From the NCBI GenBank assembly GCA_025057375.1, contig JANWWO010000008.1, positions 1-64,000 on the forward strand: a DNA stretch of 64,000 nucleotides. The letters run 5' to 3'. This document shows, piece after piece, positions 37,169 through 49,905 of the stretch. The position numbers and the translations under genes are program-made. Below the pieces are notes generated by a model. That model searched no databases. It worked only from the letters and a program-made list of their open reading frames with translations, and was not told the DNA's origin. Positions within the stretch are counted from its first letter, which is position 1. Every line of letters starts with the position of its first letter. The stretch comes from Candidatus Absconditabacterales bacterium (lineage in GTDB: Bacteria > Patescibacteriota > Gracilibacteria > Absconditabacterales > Absconditicoccaceae).

Positions 37169-37197
37169 TTGACACAAAACAGATTAATCACTATACT
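37169..37197 (+). promoter_or_regulatory. Near-consensus sigma70 promoter
   Basis: TTGACA and TATACT are separated by exactly 17 bases. Initiation about seven bases later would leave a leader of roughly 34 bases before the ATG at 37238. It is the best promoter match in the window. Confidence 0.75.
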
Positions 37198-37237
37198 ACG
37201 ATGAGTATAGGAATTCATATTTTATTTACAAGACAAA

Positions 37238-39592
37238 ATGAAAAAAATATGTCTGACATGGATCGTAAACAGCGTTATAATAGGGTTTTTTTTACTTAGT
37301 CACACACCCGTCTGAGCACAAAACCCACCATCATGAAACTGACCATCCATTGGTGCAATTGATACAAGCATTGATACAAGCATTATCACGCAAATACAGG
37401 CAATGCATACAGCCCTCAAAATTCCTGATACATGACTCTGAGCACTCAATGGCAACGGACCAAAAGTAGGAGACGGATGCTGAAGTATCATTATAGCACG
37501 AAATAATGATGTTCGTACAAACAAAACGAATCCTCATGCTCAAAAATCAGCATATGAAAACTGTCTTAATGAACTTATTGCACGTCTAGGACAAACAGAT
37601 GATAAAGGACAAACTATTACCTGTTGACGTGCTCAACAATTTTTGCCACTCCAAAAATCGTCATCACCAAACCAAAAACCACTCTGTTGTATCAATGGTA
37701 CAATTGTATGAGCAAACTGACAACCACTCCCCCCTGCAGGAGAAACATGAGATCTTCCTCAAGGAAGATGTCTGGCCACAAGTACGCAAGATCCCTGTCT
37801 TGCCATATCAAATCTTTTGTGATCACTACACAAAGCAGCAAGTACACTTGTTTGCGGTATTCCAAAATCGTTTCTCAACCAAGAGTCTGCACAAAAAAAT
37901 GCAGATGCAAATCAAAAGAAAAAATTTACCGATCTTGTTACGAACGGTAATACATTTGTTACAGCGCAAGCAACACATATACAAGAACAACTCACTGCAC
38001 TCAATTCTTTAGAAGAATTTACACAATGCACATGAGCAGAGAGTCAAAAAAACACTATTGAATCTCTTCTGAAAAAACTTCCATCCGTACGAACACTATT
38101 ATCGAGTAGCGATTTTTCATGATGAAATAAAGCGTATGCCACAACATGTCAAAACATACCAGCTCCATTTAGTTTATCACTAAATAATTGTATACAAGAA
38201 GAAGACAAGCCATGAGATATTATTCTTTTATTTAACGCAGTCACTAATGTTCGTCAGGGACTCACTTCAGATGCGTTTGTCCTTTGATCACCGCTACGAA
38301 TACTCAAAACACCTCTTCCAAATCCTAATAATTTTGTCTCTATTCTCAAATGATCACGACAAGATATGTATAAACAAGCACAAGAAGATGTAATAAAAAC
38401 ACCACAAAACACTCTTGTCCCGATCACACAAGCAGCAAAAATAATCAATACGATTGAACAAGACATTCGTTCATATCCAAGCAATCTTCGTCGCTTTCTC
38501 GAACTCTGAGCAGATATTCATAAAGCATATTGCGACGCACAACTGCAATATAGCGTCGAAGGTAGCGAATGATTTACGAAAGGAGGATGATCATGTCGTG
38601 ATGCAATAGGACAATATTTTGCAAAGACGTCAACAGTAGATGAGACGATTGATTATCGACAAAAAAACCTCGATGATGTAAAAGCTCGTCTTGCGAACAC
38701 AGCTGCTACATACGTTTCAAGAAATCAAAAAAAAGACATAACAATTCCAGAGATCACAACATGCACGATGGAAGAACTAGAAAAACACTTTTGATGAAAA
38801 GATAAAGTCACTGCATCAATCAAAGCAGAACTTGCAGGTCTGATCCAAGAATGTCAAATGTATGAAACCCTTATCAAAATTGCTAAAGAAAAACAAACAG
38901 CAGCAACACAAAAATCATCCAATCAAACTCCTTGAACACAATCTCCTTCACAAACTACAGAAACACAAACATCTCCACAAACATCTCAAACGCAACAAAC
39001 AAACAGTCAACAGACAGGACAAACACCACAACAAAAAACTGATACAGAACTTCTCAGAGAAGTAGAAGATCAAATGATCCAACGATGTCAAGAACAATCA
39101 TGTACAGAAATTACCCCCCTAGGCATGTGCTGTACCGAAGGACAACGCTGAGCAAATAATGGAATATGTTATCCATCAGCTCTGATTGCTCCCAATGGCG
39201 AGTTTTGTGCTGCAGGAGTGACAAAGGAGGGAACATGTGTCGCCAATCACTGGTGAGATATGGGAATCCAATGCTCACCCCAACAACTTCTCATTGGAGC
39301 ATGTTCATTTAAAGCATATGATGCACTACAAATTAGAGCATCTAACAAAGATCCAAGTCCCAAAGTATTTATCCAAGATATCATCCTCTCCCTTACATCA
39401 TTTATTGGTGTCGTCGCAACACTCTCTCTGATGCGATCATGATTCAAAGCAGTGATGTCGTGATATGATAATTGATCAGAATATCAAACAGCTATTAGAA
39501 ATGCCTGATACTCCATTATATGATTATTGCTTGCAGCGTTTTCATATGCAATCGTCAGACTCATCCAATACGTTGCTATGGCATGATGATAA
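37238..39592 (+). CDS. Large Cys-rich secreted protein with two C-terminal membrane helices
   Basis: The 784-residue frame holds about 35 UGA glycines. It has a signal peptide ('MKKICLTWIVNSVIIGFFLL') and a long extracytoplasmic part with many cysteines, including clusters 'CCTEGQRGAN' and 'FCAAGVTKEGTC'. A Gln/Thr/Ser-rich linker ('TETQTSPQTSQTQQTN') separates two halves. The last 75 residues form two membrane helices ('ILSLTSFIGVVATLSLM' and 'LLLAAFSYAIVRLI') joined by a Gly-rich turn, an arrangement like VirB2/TrbC-type pilins. A strong promoter and terminator bracket it, so it is a single-gene unit. Family not recognised; a surface or pilus-associated role is inference. Confidence 0.82.
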
Positions 39593-39622
39593 GCTAGTCT
39601 TGCAAAAGTGAAAAAAAAACAT

Positions 39623-39655
39623 ACACTGACTGTCAGTCGGTGTTTTTTATTTTTG
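39623..39655 (+). terminator. Rho-independent terminator
   Basis: ACACTGACT and AGTCGGTGT form a 9-bp stem with one G-U pair and a three-base loop. TTTTTATTTTT follows. It lies 31 bases after the Cys-rich gene and just before tatD. Confidence 0.85.
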
Positions 39656-39663
39656 TATCATCT

Positions 39664-40479
39664 ATGATTGATTTTCACTGTCACCTCAATCATCCATCTC
39701 TTTTTCTCAGGCGAGAATTCCTAATGGATGAACGAAAAAAAAACTGATGAAGTCATCTGATGATACCATGAGTCAATCCAAACTATAATGCCAACACACT
39801 TGCTATCCTAAACCATCCCCATGCCACATGAATCCGAGCAGCTCTCTGACTTCATCCTGTTTGGATTGCAGAAAACCACGATGACGATTTGTGCACAGTT
39901 CTTTTGACAAATTATGTCAATTACTATACAAGCACAAAAAACAGTCGTCTCTGTGCACGATGAGAATGCGGCATTGATCTCTATCATCCACATCATTCAA
40001 CACTCACAAGACAGCAAAAATTTTTTCGTCTCCAATGCCATATCGCTCGCAACCTCAACCTGCCTCTTATCATTCATTCAAGGAGTGCATTTGAGGAGAC
40101 ACGAGAGATCCTCAAAGACTTCCTTGATCTCAAGCTGTATTTTCACTGTCGAAGCTATGGTATCAAAGAACTTGAAACTATTCTTCAACAGACCGATAGT
40201 ATATGGTTTGGCATTACAGGCCTCATCACATACCCCAAAGCACAAGAACTTAGAGATTGTCTCAAGCATATTCCAGATAATGCGCTTGTGTTGGAAACAG
40301 ACGCACCTTATCTTGCACCACAGCCAATCAGAGGTAAAGAAAACACACCACAAGCAATTGTATATACCTATGATTACGTTGCACGCGAACGTGGCATGAC
40401 AAAAAAGGAACTCATCTCACTGCAAAAAATCAATCGAAATGCTCTCTATGCAACAACACCCTCATGACGAGGTGTATAA
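39664..40479 (+). CDS. tatD: TatD-family metal-dependent deoxyribonuclease
   Basis: The 271-residue TIM-barrel hydrolase begins 'MIDFHCHLNHP', the first metal site (HxH). It continues with 'GLHPVWIAENHDD' near the expected G-[IL]-HP position, 'CGIDLYHPHHSTLTRQ' and 'FRLQCHIARNLNLPLIIHSR', then 'FHCRSYG' and the C-terminal metal site 'ETDAPYLAPQP'. The usual acidic GExGLD residue is 'RGECGIDLY', with UGA for Gly. It overlaps the convergent downstream gene by 34 bases. Family members are 3'-5' exonucleases implicated in DNA repair. Confidence 0.92.
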
Positions 40480-40970
40480 AACTCATCTCGTTCAATACGA
40501 CCTAGAAAGCATGATTGATCTAACGAAGAAATTGTCAACAATCATGTCGTTTTTTCACCAATAAGATAGAACCCCTGATCATCATGACGACGCACAAAAG
40601 AAAAAGGCAGACGAATCACCCTAGGTTTTGACTCAAATATTGGCACAAAAAGTGAAGAAAACTGTTCATAATGATGAATGATAAAAAAAAGTAACTGCCG
40701 ATATATACTATCCTTTTTGATACATCATCTATATAACGCAAAAAAGAGACGACTACCACATGCCAAACGTACTCATCGACGATGATGATCATCATAACGG
40801 TTTTCGAGCAATGATTGTAACCAACATCCTAGTATTGCATGGAGATCATCAACCACATGATAAGAAGAAGGAAAATAACTCGACTGAAGTAAGCTAGCAT
40901 CATATCACGTCGTATGGTTTGCTAAAGGACATCAATACAATACAGTGTATAATGATTCAATAATCGACAT
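40446..40970 (-). CDS. Hypothetical protein overlapping the tatD 3' end
   Basis: The 174-residue frame (UGA=Gly) runs from ATG 40970 to a TAG inside the end of tatD. Contents look natural ('YHVVDDLHAILGCWLQ', 'RLPFSFVRRHDDQGF', 'SLDQSCFLGRIERDE'). It is in the same frame as the gene upstream, and no in-frame stop lies between that gene's TAG and this ATG. The two may once have been one gene. No family was recognised. Confidence 0.6.
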
Positions 40971-41003
40971 AGCAATCAGCAAAACAAAATAAAGACGTCT
41001 TCC

Positions 41004-41507
41004 CTACACAGTCTGCTCATGATAATGGTCCAAATTTATTTTTTCAAAAAAAAGTTTTTTTGCACACTCAACTCATCCAGAACGAATCAACGCAAGATCC
41101 TCAGGTCACAAAACAAGATATGGGACAGTTTGCCCAGGACTTGTTAACGAATACGATGTGCTGATACCAAAGTCCACAATATCAGAAACAATATCTTCTC
41201 GTGGACTTTTTGTCAATCTCTCACATCATGTTGGGCCAAGCTGTGGTCATCAAGAAAATATTGGTGGACGAGATACATACAAATACTCAATAAAGAGATG
41301 ATCATGAGCATCAGAAACTTTGATATCAGACAATCACTCCTGTGCATCCATTTCCCTTTCAGCATCAAGAATATGTTGTTGATATTCAGCATTTTTTTTG
41401 AATACATCCTGAGCATCATGATTGGTCTCAAAAGACGCACGAACATCATGATTATTATTGTGTTGTTCATATGACGAGCGTCATAATACTTCTTCGAACA
41501 GAGCCAT
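41004..41507 (-). CDS. Hypothetical soluble protein
   Basis: The 167-residue product opens 'MALFEEVLGRSSYEQ' and has an Asn/His/Asp-rich helical N-terminal third, a central 'RPPIFSGGPQLGPTGCE' turn rich in UGA glycine, and 'SYSLTSPGQTVPYLVLG'. It ends at TAG 34 bases before the next gene's ATG. No known motif. Confidence 0.6.
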
Positions 41508-42353
41508 ATTTATTGAATTAGATATTAAAAAAAATGCCATAAAAAATTTGGTTGCTTATACATCTATATACAAAAAAATCTACCATTGAAAAAAATATAT
41601 GTAGCATAAAACCAAACACCTTGATCTTTTTTCTTCACTCTCGAATAGACTGAAATAAACAATATAATCTCTCTCATTTTGATGATATAATCAAGCACAT
41701 ATAAAATATAAAAGAAAAATATAGTGCACACAAAAAATAGAGGAAAGGAACTAAAAAAATAAATGACATCACGAAAAAAATAGACATCACTCCAAATCTC
41801 CTTAACTATGGCAGAAAAAAAATTATATCATTATCATCTGTATTTCACTACTATCTCGTCCATCTAAAAAAAGTCATACAATTTCTCTCCACCTGCGTGA
41901 CCACATAGATATACGTATTTAGTACATCACACATACATTTAGTACTAAAAGGACCACGATTTATGAGATTATGCACTTATAAGTGTCAATCTAGAACATA
42001 CTTACATTTACATTACTTTACTATATATGACGGAAGGATACACAAGAATAGAATACAAGGAGCATAGGAAGCTATCCTGCATATGCTTTTCAGTGTATTA
42101 CAATAAGGAGTCATGACAAACGATTATATTCTAGTAATAAATAAAATCAATAATTACTATGATAGACAAAATTGGTAAAAAGGCTAAAATATACCATAAA
42201 ATTATACTTATGATCTCAAACAGAAATACTCCATTTGGATATCCTATTTATAATCAAAAAAAATAATTGTCAATATAAAAAATATTTTTTGTTGTAAAAA
42301 CAAAGAGATAGGCAGAAATATCGATACAGGAACATAGTCATAATGTACATATC
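41508..42353. other. Gene-poor AT-rich stretch
   Basis: About 850 bases with stops in all frames even under UGA=Gly. I see no terminator of good quality, tRNA, or recognisable structured RNA. It may be a decayed gene; the short 'gaggaaagg' at 41741 is not enough to call RNase P RNA. Confidence 0.5.
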
Positions 42354-43061
42354 TTATATCCCAAAAGCAAGACACATATTCCTTGTATTTAGGAAAGTTT
42401 CGTCAAAAAAAGTACGACGATACAATCAATACTGCAAACAACGATCACATAAGATATCGTGATCATGAAGATAATACTCTCTTGGATACGAAACTCATCA
42501 TACACGATAAGGAATAGAGATACAACGCCAGTCATGAATCCCTAAAGTCACGAGAGATCTCAGAACAGACAACATGATTTGTCAGGCATATTTTTTTCTA
42601 AACCATGGACTCATTGACCAATTGACCATACAGACGAGTCATCATGGCTTGAGCACACGTGCAAGATGATACAAGCATACCTGCTGATCTTTCTGGGACA
42701 AAAGATGATGAAAACTTGCAAGAAAAACAACACAATCAAGAGAATGTGCGTCTTGTGAAGATAAATACACAAGCATATCAGTATGATGAATAGAAAGATG
42801 TGGAAGATGAGAACGAGCAAGAGAAACAAATCAGTCAGCAAAATCAACTCATTGCAACAATCGATTCATCGATCATTCCTGAGATACTTTGTCCAACGCA
42901 GCAAGCAATCTTCCATCTCCACATCATAGATCAACAATCGAAGCTCATACAGGACAGAATGAAGCCACAATGCGAACAATTCGATCCATTTCTGGCCAAT
43001 GTTTTTTTCTTGTCTGAGAAAAATGGTGAGCAACAGCAGAATACGTTTTATCCAATGTCAT
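42354..43061 (-). CDS. Trm9/ALKBH8-type SAM-dependent tRNA methyltransferase
   Basis: The 235-residue class I methyltransferase starts 'TLDKTYSAVAHHFSQTRKK' followed by 'HWPEMDRIV', the signature of the Trm9/ALKBH8 methyltransferase family (Y..IA..FS.TR...WP). Motif I is 'SIVDLGCGDGRLLAAL', whose first Gly is UGA. 'ADGFVSLAR', 'VVFLASFHHLLS' and 'LARVLKPGGLVCMVNWS' (motif post-III, UGA pair) follow. Trm9 enzymes methylate the carboxyl of cm5U at tRNA wobble position 34. A standard-code scan misses the gene. The C-terminus contains additional cysteines ('ILCDRCLQYG'). Confidence 0.85.
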
Positions 43062-43351
43062 AAAAAAAACCAGAACTAAAACATTCCTCATAAAAATACG
43101 AACACATGAAAAAAATCAACCACATAAACACGGCGGATTGTACGACATAATAAGATTTTTTGTACAGATTGCAAGAACCTCACAAACAAAATATATAATC
43201 ATCTGACAAAAGATGAGAAAAAAAACGCCATAAGTCAACAAAAAGCAAGAGGAATACCAAAAAAGAGAAAATAATATTTCTCTGATCATCTTGCATTTTT
43301 TTTAAAAAATACTATAGTCCAAGATAATATTTATTTTTCACACCATTTGTG
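43062..43351. other. Intergenic region
   Basis: AT-rich spacer between divergent genes; it should hold promoters for both the methyltransferase and the SLH-like gene. A TATAAT-like box was not clearly resolved. Confidence 0.3.
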
Positions 43352-43990
43352 ATGATATTACTCCTCACACTCATCTTGACACCATTTACATTCATTCATG
43401 CAAACACCAGTGATATCCAACATCTTCTTGACTCTGTAGACTTAACAGTCTGAGAACTTGCTCCTACAAGGATCTTGCTTCCAGCAACTTGATCAACAGA
43501 AAAAACTATTCGTCTAGACGAAACTATTGAACGGATGCACACTCGTTGATTCACGATACACAATACTATTGCATGATACAATCCCGATGGAATAATCACA
43601 AGAGAAGCAATGGCAAGATTTGTGGTCACCTTTATGCTTGGACAAAAAAGACAGCGAAATCATAATGTTAACTGCTGATTTAGTGATATCTATACAGCAA
43701 ATCCTGACCTTATACCATCAATTATTACTGCCTGTTCAATGAATATTATGAGATGAGCAAATGGGAGATTTTCTCCAAAAGCATCTATGACAAAAGCTGA
43801 AGTAGTTGCAACACTTATGAGAATGATCAGGAATGATATTGGCACCAATGTGACCCCTTGGTGGCTCAATTATTATAATACAGCGAGAGCATATTGAATT
43901 ACCACCGACTCTCAAGAAAACATGCATAACCAAGCCACCAGATGAGAAACGGCGATCATGCTGAGAAGAGCATTCCAATTTATTGATTAA
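43352..43990 (+). CDS. SLH-like domain protein, secreted
   Basis: The 212-residue protein has a signal peptide ('MILLLTLILTPFTFIHA') and repeats of SLH character: 'GIITREAMARFVVTFM' and 'ASMTKAEVVATLMRMI' match the [T/S]R.E....L.....G pattern, with 'GFSDIYTANPDLIPSI' between them. The same arrangement ('GITREQLAAFASRYY') occurs in the S-layer protein at 57727. It probably attaches to the cell envelope or co-assembles with the S-layer. Two cysteines could pair. UGA glycines are frequent. Confidence 0.8.
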
Positions 43991-44107
43991 GCAATTTTTT
44001 CATCAAAACATCATACCTCCTATGATGGTATACGTTCCCATACTACCCTTCTCTTCGAAGGGGATTATATATATAAAAAGCAACTATCATTGCGTAGTGT
44101 TTTGGGA

Positions 44108-47100
44108 ATGTTTACCATTTTTTTGTTTATAATGTTTTTTCGATTACAACCATACCAACAACAGAACGTATCACGGCGTTTTCTATGAGTAGTCATAGTG
44201 GCAATAACAATGCGATTACCGATTTTTTCTGACACGCACGCTTCATGATGATTACTCATCAGCGAAATATATGCTGACGGAAATGATGAATGGATAGAAC
44301 TAATCAATACAGGTCCAAACACCTTTTCATGACTTATTTCACTTTCCTGAGCAAAAGCAACACCCGTCATCCTTCCCCTTACGCTTGCACCACACCAAAC
44401 ACTCATCATAGGAGATGCTATTCCATGAATCATCGATCCATCATGCGTATGAACCCTTGGTCTTGCATTGCAAATCAACGACAATAGTGCTTTTACCGTC
44501 CAGCTCCGGAGTTGATCAATACTTCTTGATACATTTATTGCACCAAATACACCAATCAAACGTGCAAGTATCCAACGTCAATGGTCATGAAGCACACTCA
44601 CAACACAAGTGTCTGATCAAACTAATAGCTCCAATACTCACGTTCATATTGATGCATCTCCCTGCCTATCACCACTCACGACCTCAATCACCCCAACTGA
44701 TCGATCATCCTTGCTTCCATCTGATCCTCTCCAATGACTCATATTTTCTGAGTTTTTGTGGGATGGATCAGCAGAATATATCGAAATCCTCAACCAAGGA
44801 CCCACCGATTTCTCATGACCAATCACCATTCTGTGAATCGATATTGACCCTAGAGTCTATACAGTAACAATCCCTGCATTCCAAACCCTGGTTATCGCAC
44901 ATTCATCACTCATGACATGATTTTCTTCCTGATGATACGAATGAATACGCTACCAAAACGACACACTTCGACAACGTATTCGTGACGACCAAAGACTAAC
45001 TGCAATTCTTTATATATGATCAACACCAACGACAGGCACAATACGTGATATGATATCAATTCCCAGATCAACAATGCTAACATTTGACAATCAAACAAGA
45101 TCATGGGAAAAAATTCGTACTGACACAGGATGGATGCGAGATATTGGAAATGACGCAAGAATTACTGGCCGAGTACAAAATCCAGCTCCACACAAAGCAA
45201 ATCCATGATTCGTACGATCAGTAACAGGTCTGATCATTTTCCCTCGCACAACAACCCCTCCTCCACTTCTATGTGATCAAAGTGCAATGATTGAAGAAAT
45301 CCATCGTGACGATAGTTATGTGTCGAACTATGTCGACATTGTCATTACAACATGATTTGTATGATCTCTTAGTCTCTCGGGGTGATGAGTATGGGCGACA
45401 TGGACAGGGACATTTAGTGCAGGACAACATCTCCTTGTTTCTCAGTCATCACTCATCCATCCTTTTATACACAACGTTGCATCAATAGACTTCTCACCAT
45501 GAACAATTCTCTATCTATACCGCAACAATACACTTATTGATAACATTATCATTTGATCATGACAAGGAACTGGACAATCATTGTATGCATGATCACTAGA
45601 ATGTGGAAGAAGCATTGACACATTATGACCTTCAACACCTTTTATGCCCCAATCACTCTTCCCACTCAATCCAAAAACAGAAGTAACTGTTATCACATCA
45701 CACCCATCACCCCCACCAAATAATCCACCAAGTGGCTGATCCTGTCCCCAATGTCCAATATGCCAAACCAATGAAAATACGTGAAAGATAACAGATAGTT
45801 GACCATGTCTTACTGGTGTCAATATCGTGTCTACTTTGTCTACATCTCCGATTTTTATCAATGCAATTTATCAAACAGGAGGTATTCATCGTATAAGTCT
45901 CACCAATGGTTCATCGAACAATCAGACATTGTGATGATATAGTTTATATGTATGATCATTTCCTCTGCATACACGAATGACATGAATACTCACTGCCTCT
46001 CATTCTCTTACCCATGACCTCCCAGCTTCTCCACGCTGATGATGTTATCACCTTTTTTATCTAGGCGTTATGCGTTCGACCTTATGCTTTGATCCACAGA
46101 TTCATGGCAATTGAATTAGCTGTCACGCACCACAACTATCTCATTGATGACAAAATAATACGTGATGAACAATCATCATGTCATGACTTCGTCTCATCCA
46201 TGTTGACTATGCGTATCCTGCGGGTCAACCCCAAGCTATTACTCTCAGCCTTCATGATATGGCAGACGCTGTCCATCTGTGACAATATCGTCTTCGTGTC
46301 AACCAAAACACAACACGTCTCACTATCACTTGAGCAACCATCTCCCCATGATCAACAATGATTATTTGGAAAAATTTTAACTTTCCAAGAGTCAATCCGA
46401 CAACAATCCATCTCCTTCATCTTACAGGAGGAAATGAACTCCTGATTGATTCTTATTTCTATGACCCCTCATCGTCCTCACCACTCCCATCTCTCACAGG
46501 GGCAACCAATCCATCACTTTCATGATCACAACAACCAGCATTATCATGAAACATGCTCTGATCAGGAAATGAATCAACACAACCGCTCAATCCCGATACG
46601 TGGGATATTCGTATTCAAACCATAGACTATGCCTATCCCTCTTGACAACCACAAAGCATTACACTAATACTTCATACAGGTGCTGCAGCACTTCCCCTTT
46701 CACAATTTCGTCTGCGTGTCAATCAAAATCAAACGCGTCTCACGATTACAGGCGCAACACTATTCCTCAACCAACCATTGACCATATGGAGATCTTTTAA
46801 TTTTCCCAGGACAACACCAACAACCGTCCATCTCCTTTACCTATCATGATCACAAGAAATTCCTCTTACGAGCTATTTTTATGATCCAAGTGGCGATATC
46901 AATGAAGAAGAAGATGACAATATTATGACATGAGCAATCATAGATCCAAGACAGTTGATTGTTCGTTTTGAAAACATCATCTGGGATACACCAGCATGAG
47001 AAAACCAACATGTCACTCTCCGTCTTTTTACATGAGCAGATCGTTTATCTTTGTCTCGTTTGCGTCTTCGTGTCAATGACAATAAAACACGTACGACACT

Positions 47101-48631
47101 ATGATCTGATGATCTCATTCTCTGATCATCAATAACTGTGACAAAAAATTTTCGTTTCCCAAAAACACAAGCTACGACAGTTCATCTCCTCTATGTGTCC
47201 TGATCAAATGAAGTACTCCTCGATACATATATGTATCAACCACAAAAAAATGAAGAAACAGAACCAGAACACGAGTCAGTCGATCTGTCTTCTCTCGTAT
47301 TTCGTATCAAAGAGATTGTCTATGATCCGCCTGGTTGAGATACGGGCAACGAAGTCGTCATCATTGAATATCTTCAAGGGCCAAGCCCTCTCCAAACCAA
47401 AAATTTCCGTCTCCGTATCAATTGATCAACCAAAACATTGGAAGGAGATTTTGTGCGTGGGGACAATCGCTTCCAAAAAACATTTGGGTTCCCAAACACA
47501 AAAAAAACCTGTATTGAGCTGATACATACACAATCAGACAAAATCTTTGATACCTTATGTTATGATCCTGAGAAAGATAGTAATGAAGAAATGACAATCT
47601 CATGAACAATTGAGCTTCGTATTACCTCGCTTGTTTATGATGTACCCCCTCGCACTGATCAACGCATTACGATTCTCTACGCTGGATCAAATCCTACATT
47701 ATCTTTGACTCCTTATTCGCTCCTGATCAATGGAAGAAGACGTCTATTGCGCAACTTTTGATCATTACAACAAGGTAAAGAAACAGAACTCATAGGAAAT
47801 TTCTGATTTCTCAAAACCAAAGACACCTGTGTTTCTCTTGCACATGGAGAAACAATATTTGATACACGATGTTACTCACCTGCTGCTGATCAAGAAGAGA
47901 AAAAGAATGCTTCTGACCTCAGTGTCAGTCCTACTGCCCTCTTAACGATCGATGCTGTCATGCCAAATCCTCAAGGTAAAGATGACAATGAGCAGATTCA
48001 TCTTCGTCTACTCTCGTGAACATTGCCCATCAATCTGTTCGACTATTTTCTTCTGACAGATAAGGGCAAAAGAATTACAATTCGCGGTACGATGACAGGA
48101 GAAACAATACATATCATATGATCATTTGGTTTGCCAAATACAGCAAGCTGTCTTACTCTGTTCACAAAAAAAACACCCACCATCCCTATGGCTCGTCTGT
48201 GCTATCCTGACCCAAAAGACACTATCCTGTATGATGGGACACAGGCGATGCTCTTCTCAACAACAAAAACATCTCCCTATCGTCTAACCTATAGCAAAGG
48301 AATAATTTGCTTATACATCAACAACAAAAAAACTGAATGTTTTGATAAACTACTTGAAGATTATCATCGTCTTCGTTTGGCGACACAATACATCAATGAG
48401 CTAGAATCAGAGCTCATCTACACCTTCCCTACACTGCGATTCTATTCACGTTTGCATCCAATGGCAGTCCTCTACCGCGATCATGTCTGATTGATCGACC
48501 AAAAAATATTTACTGTAACGAGAAGATGAGTATCTCTTCCGGTTTCATCGTTTGGTGACCATTATGATGTCCACTATGGACAACGCATGGAAAAAATTAT
48601 CGCCGATGGTATCATGAAATTATTTGAATAG
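44108..48631 (+). CDS. Giant surface protein with tandem lamin-tail domains
   Basis: The 1507-residue frame is continuous only with UGA=Gly, which occurs dozens of times. After an N-terminal hydrophobic segment comes 'LISEIYADGNDEWIELIN', a textbook lamin-tail domain (LTD) start, repeated as 'LIFSEFLWDGSAEYIEILN', then 'MIEEIHRDDSYVSNYVDIV' and further copies to residue ~1350. Several copies share the sub-pattern 'LRVNQNQTRLTITG' and 'FNFPRTTPTTVHLL'. C-terminal to these, a helical part ('EDYHRLRLATQYINELE') ends at TAG 48629-48631. Each LTD folds as an Ig-like beta-sandwich, so the protein is a long rod on the surface, perhaps in attachment. Confidence 0.88.
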
Positions 48632-48770
48632 GAGATTCTTATCAGACTTGCGTGTTACTCTGCTAAAAGACACGAACAACTTGCGTTGGTATAAACTTTG
48701 GTGTAAATGAATCATTCAGGCTTATTGTTGGTGATGTTAAAAAGTTTAGGTTCACCACTTAATCTATATA
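48632..48770. other. Short spacer after the lamin-tail gene
   Basis: No gene or clear terminator was seen between the giant gene and the transposase remnant. Confidence 0.3.
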
Positions 48771-49368
48771 TTATACTTTTCTTTCTTTTTCTTTTATACT
48801 TGACCAAATATCAATAATCTCTAATTTAATATCATCTATTATTTTTGCTTCACATGTCTCATAAAGATCTGTACATCTTCCATTCAATACTTTTTTTGCT
48901 CACTCAGGCTGTTTATAATTCTTTCCATATGGTTTTTGATAAGTAGCACGCTGCCTTCTTCACTAACCACCACGTCTGATGATAATGTAATTTTTGCATC
49001 CCATACTTTTTATTGATACCTTTATTTACATCACGTATATCTATTGTTTTTTTTTCTTTCAGTTTTTTCTCGCATTTCAATTCCCTCAGATTCTCGTCTC
49101 TTTTTTTCATCTGTCAATTGTCTTCATGTATAATGTGCCTTATAACATCACTTTTCATCAGATATCTTTGGTATATGTTCTTCACCAGTTTTTGATAAAA
49201 CGTTAAGTATTTTTTAGTTTCAGCTTTAGTTTCTGCAATATTTTTACCTCACATATACACACACATTATCATTATTCTCGTACGTTCCAAACTGTTCTTC
49301 GCACATGGAAGTATTTTTTTTAGCTCTTGCACTTTTTCATTACGTGCGGGTATGAGTCTTTTTGACAT
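48771..49368 (-). pseudogene. IS630-like transposase N-terminal remnant
   Basis: From ATG 49368 the frame runs 151 residues. It has an N-terminal helix-turn-helix ('RTRIMIMCVYMGGKNIAE') and a winged-helix motif 'VNKGINKKYGMQKLHYHQTW', which is the DNA-binding arrangement of IS630/Tc1-type transposases. TAA at 48913 ends it, yet coding-like sequence ('YKQPEGAKKVLNG') continues in another frame to TAA at 48771. The DDE catalytic domain is absent. The element is therefore truncated and frameshifted. Terminal inverted repeats were not identified. Confidence 0.5.
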
Positions 49369-49905
49369 AGAATAGTATAGTATAAAATAAATTATGAACA
49401 TACGAGACTAGTAATATTCCTATATGCAAGTACAATGTACTATAAACTCTATCACTTGTATACATGACTATGTATTTTTTTTCATACACCCAATCACTTT
49501 TGTATGCTTTTTACGTAATTTTTTTATATTCTACAAAAACATTATCCTACTTTTCTTTTAATTTTACTACTTTTTTCTAGTAGTATTACATCATACAATA
49601 TGATATTACCACAATATAGCCATAAAGTGCATATGTTAATTTGCTCTTACCTTAGCAATTAATCATTTCATTATTACCAAAAAAACTTGTGAAAAACTAT
49701 TTTTCTCAATAGTCCTGTATCAAACACACATTTGATATAAACAAAAAACGAAAATATACTATATAATTACGATCTACGTCGACTGAGGTCATAATCTCTT
49801 TTTTTTTCATATATACTAATAAAAAAACAAGGTATATACTAGTTCATCTCTTCTTTATAATATCATGATGTTTTTCACAGACATATTTTTTTGATATTTT
49901 TTTAA
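49369..49905. other. Very AT-rich gene-less stretch
   Basis: Homopolymer-rich sequence without open frames on either strand. Nothing structured was recognised. Confidence 0.5.

Noticed and set aside
41739-41751. RNase P RNA start-like 'gaggaaagg'
   Set aside because: The rest of the conserved P RNA core is absent nearby.
41508-42353. CRISPR array in an AT-rich stretch
   Set aside because: No regularly spaced direct repeats were found.
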